Shown: one piece after another, positions 4,946-6,286 of the stretch
How the letters are laid out: every line of letters starts with the position of its first letter
How positions within the stretch are numbered: the first letter of the stretch is position 1
Assembly (NCBI GenBank): GCA_013298455.1
Contig: JAAFHR010000208.1
Coordinates: 1-6,286, forward strand
Origin: Betaproteobacteria bacterium
Lineage (GTDB): Bacteria; Pseudomonadota; Gammaproteobacteria; Burkholderiales; Casimicrobiaceae
Direction of reading: 5' to 3'
Length of the DNA: 6,286 bases
Notes under the pieces: generated by a model
The model's input: the letters and a program-made list of their open reading frames with translations, nothing else
Databases searched by the model: none
What the model was told of the DNA's origin: nothing
Position numbers and translations under genes: made by a program

Positions 4946-5770
4946 ATGCAGCCTTCGATGCCACTGACGCCAAATAATCTGATCGCAAATTCGCTCCGAA
5001 GCGAACGAGTCAGCCGCGCCCCTGCGGTCTCTGAAGCGTCGCAGCTCACGGTCAAGATTGCCGACAGTCATGCGCTCATCGAAGCCGCTCAGCGCTTGCG
5101 TTACCGCGTGTTCGTTGACGAATTGGGTGCAGACATCGATCGGCACGACGGGCGCGATGTCGATCAGTTTGACGCAGTGTGTGATCACTTGGTAGTGATC
5201 GACGAACAACGTGACAAAGTCGTGGGCACCTATCGAATCCTGCCACCGTGGGGCGCGAGAAAACTCGGCCAACGCTACTCGGAAACTGAGTTTCGCGTGG
5301 ATGCGCTCCGGCCCATCTTAGGTGAGCTCTTTGAAGCGGGTCGCGCATGCATCCATCCGGCCTACCGAAGCGGACACAACGGCGCCGTGCTTGCACACCT
5401 GTGGTCAGGGCTCGGTCGCTACGTGAGCCAACACAATGTGAAATATTTGGGCGGTTGCGCCAGCGTGCCGCTCGAAGGCGGCGCGATCAATTTAGCCGCA
5501 CTTCGTGCCGAGCTGATGGCCAAGTACCTCGCACCCATGGAATACCGCATCGAGCCCATTCGCAGCATTCTCGATTTGGGCTCGCCCGATGCGACGAAGC
5601 CCACCATGCCCGCGCTCCTCAGAGCCTATTTGCGAATGGGCGCGTGGGTGTGTGGTGAACCCGCGTGGGACGCACAGTTTGACGTGGCTGATTTCTTTGT
5701 GCTGCTGCCTGTTCAGCGCATGACGCCGCGCTACGCGAAGCACTTTTTGGGCGGTGCCACTACGGTGTAA
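4946..5770 (+). CDS. olsB: OlsB-like GNAT-fold N-acyltransferase (ornithine lipid synthesis)
   Basis: OlsB moves a 3-hydroxyacyl group from acyl carrier protein to the alpha-amino group of ornithine, giving lyso-ornithine lipid, the first step to a phosphorus-free membrane lipid. The 274-aa product has the landmarks of the hemolysin-like/OlsB acyltransferase family: LRYRVFVDELGA (51-62), DVDQFDAVCDHLVV (71-84), VVGTYRIL (92-99), EAGRACIHPAYR (130-141), LGGCAS (168-173) and a C-terminal MPALLRAYLRMGAWVCG block with RYAKHFLG (262-269). No signal peptide or membrane span is seen. ATG 4946 is chosen because GGGGA (4933-4937) lies 8 nt upstream; in-frame ATGs at 4931 and 4958 are alternatives. The second-step enzyme OlsA is not in the window. 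Other amino acids (Gly, Gln, Lys) are used by relatives, so the ornithine assignment is by family. It is convergent with sixA. Confidence 0.8.
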   Translation: MQPSMPLTPNNLIANSLRSERVSRAPAVSEASQLTVKIADSHALIEAAQRLRYRVFVDELGADIDRHDGRDVDQFDAVCDHLVVIDEQRDKVVGTYRILPPWGARKLGQRYSETEFRVDALRPILGELFEAGRACIHPAYRSGHNGAVLAHLWSGLGRYVSQHNVKYLGGCASVPLEGGAINLAALRAELMAKYLAPMEYRIEPIRSILDLGSPDATKPTMPALLRAYLRMGAWVCGEPAWDAQFDVADFFVLLPVQRMTPRYAKHFLGGATTV

Positions 5771-5776
5771 TCGGCT

Positions 5777-5793
5777 GCGAGCCGGATGCTCGC
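5777..5793 (+). terminator. Short hairpin just after olsB
   Basis: GCGAGC (5777-5782) pairs with GCTCGC (5788-5793) around a 5-nt loop, starting 7 nt after the olsB stop. The position and GC-rich stem fit a terminator. The sequence that follows (GACAATTC) lacks a T-run, so this is tentative. Confidence 0.35.
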
Positions 5794-5855
5794 GACAATT
5801 CAATCAGTGCCGCCCTAACTGTCATGGCGCGGTACGCCACCCCAGAGCGATGAAA

Positions 5856-5906
5856 CGACCGAGGTGAGATCGGTCGAAACTTCGCGGCACGACGTTTTTC
5901 TTTTTT
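5856..5906 (+). terminator. Hairpin with a downstream T-tract
   Basis: CGACCGA (5856-5862) and TCGGTCG (5870-5876) form a perfect 7-bp stem with a 7-nt loop. A run with 11 T in 12 bases (TTTTTCTTTTTT, 5895-5906) follows, but 18 nt further on, too far for a standard intrinsic terminator unless the stem refolds (GTCG 5873-5876 could also pair with CGAC 5890-5893). It may stop olsB transcripts. Confidence 0.3.
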
Positions 5907-6017
5907 GACGCAGATTACGCTGACTGCGCTGATTGCCGCAGATTATTCAAAGCGATGCCGCCATTGAGCAAAAAATAATCTGCGTTCATCTGCGTAATCC
6001 GCGTAATCTGCGTCAAA
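5904..6017. repeat. Large REP-like imperfect inverted repeat built of CGCAGATTA units
   Basis: The two 44-nt arms (5904-5947 and 5974-6017) align without gaps as reverse complements. They give 17 bp perfect at the base, 9 of 16 in the middle, 11 bp perfect at the top, and a 26-nt loop. Each arm is a series of 9-10 nt units: CGCAGATTA, CGCTGACTG, CGCTGATTGC, CGCAGATTA on the left; TAATCTGCG, TTCATCTGCG, TAATCCGCG, TAATCTGCG on the right. It lies between the convergent genes olsB and sixA, ending 28 bp from the sixA stop. Similar CTGCG/AATC-rich intergenic hairpins are, from memory, dispersed in many proteobacterial genomes. It may act as a bidirectional terminator or transcript-end stabiliser, or be a transposase-mobilised REP/MITE; neither side has the T-run of an intrinsic terminator. 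Confidence 0.75.
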
Positions 6018-6045
6018 GATTGGATCGATTTTGTGTTGTTTCACG

Positions 6046-6286
6046 TTAAGTAAACTCCGGCACCATCACCGCACGCAATTGGATGACTTCAGTGTCATCC
6101 TTGCTGCGCCGCTGCAGCCACCAGACTGCGCCTTTTTTGACTGACCATTCGTCAACACTCAGCCCCAAGAGCTTCGCGACACATTGGCCCATCCAAGGCT
6201 GGTGGCCAACGACGACAATCACCTCAGGGTGCACGCCCCAACCAACCGCTGTCAATACGTCGGTCGCATTTGCGTCGGGATTGATT
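6046..6286 (-). CDS. sixA: Phosphohistidine phosphatase SixA, C-terminal part (5' partial)
   Basis: SixA is a small histidine-phosphatase-superfamily enzyme that removes phosphate from phosphohistidine proteins (in E. coli first linked to ArcB, later to the nitrogen phosphotransferase system). The frame is open to the window edge, so the N-terminal half with the RHG catalytic motif is outside; 80 residues are visible. Seen are a helix ending in TDVLTAVGWGVHPE, then the strand and motif VVVGHQPWMG carrying the second conserved His, and KKGAVWWLQRR, typical of the betaproteobacterial form. It ends LRAVMVPEFT with a TAA at 6048-6046. A TTG at 6255 is not a credible start because the family pattern continues upstream. 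It is convergent with olsB. Confidence 0.88.
   Translation of the reverse strand, partial: INPDANATDVLTAVGWGVHPEVIVVVGHQPWMGQCVAKLLGLSVDEWSVKKGAVWWLQRRSKDDTEVIQLRAVMVPEFT

Noticed and set aside
4702..5055. Minus-strand open frame overlapping the olsB start
   Set aside because: It has no recognisable motif or Shine-Dalgarno, and about a third runs antisense to olsB; it is a shadow of GC-rich coding sequence.
5904..6017. CRISPR array or direct-repeat array
   Set aside because: The units are only 9-10 nt with no spacers between them, and the two sets are inverted relative to each other, forming one hairpin.

Overview
The window looks like a chromosomal segment of a Gram-negative proteobacterium, most likely a betaproteobacterium. 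The evidence is moderate-to-high GC coding sequence, a ribbon-helix-helix-type small protein ending in a GRPRK tail of a kind common in Betaproteobacteria, a SixA with the KKGAVWW motif, and an OlsB-type acyltransferase close to ppx and sixA. The lineage call comes from remembered family features, not from a database search.

Layout: (1) 1-273, 3' end of a small putative DNA-binding protein gene on +. (2) 370-630, an 86-aa unknown protein on -, convergent with it across a small hairpin. (3) A divergent intergenic region (631-804) with an inverted repeat and four PHO-box-like 7-mers at exact 11-bp spacing, then a -10-like hexamer. (4) psd (phosphatidylserine decarboxylase, 805-1824) and, 16 bp later, an Lgt-like polytopic membrane protein (1841-2914). 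(5) ppx (exopolyphosphatase, 2987-4498), with its own PHO-box-like element and -10 in front of it and a hairpin that would cover its Shine-Dalgarno. (6) A 447-bp stretch without a recognisable gene (4499-4945), carrying a weaker PHO-box-like element. (7) An OlsB-like N-acyltransferase (4946-5770; ornithine or related amino-acid lipid). (8) A non-coding convergent region with hairpins and a large REP-like inverted repeat (5904-6017). (9) The C-terminal part of sixA on - (6046-6286, running off the window).

How the genes fit together: one gene makes phosphatidylethanolamine, one resembles phospholipid-using diacylglyceryl transferase, one releases phosphate from polyphosphate, and one starts synthesis of a phosphorus-free membrane lipid. 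Three separate PHO-box-like arrays, in front of psd, ppx and olsB, suggest that the block is a PhoB-controlled phosphate-starvation, membrane-remodelling and polyphosphate locus. The psd and ppx arrays are each followed by a -10-like hexamer at the 10-nt spacing of the E. coli phoA promoter. This regulatory reading is inference from motif and spacing. The gene identities for psd, ppx and sixA are solid, olsB is good, and the Lgt-like assignment is to superfamily level only.
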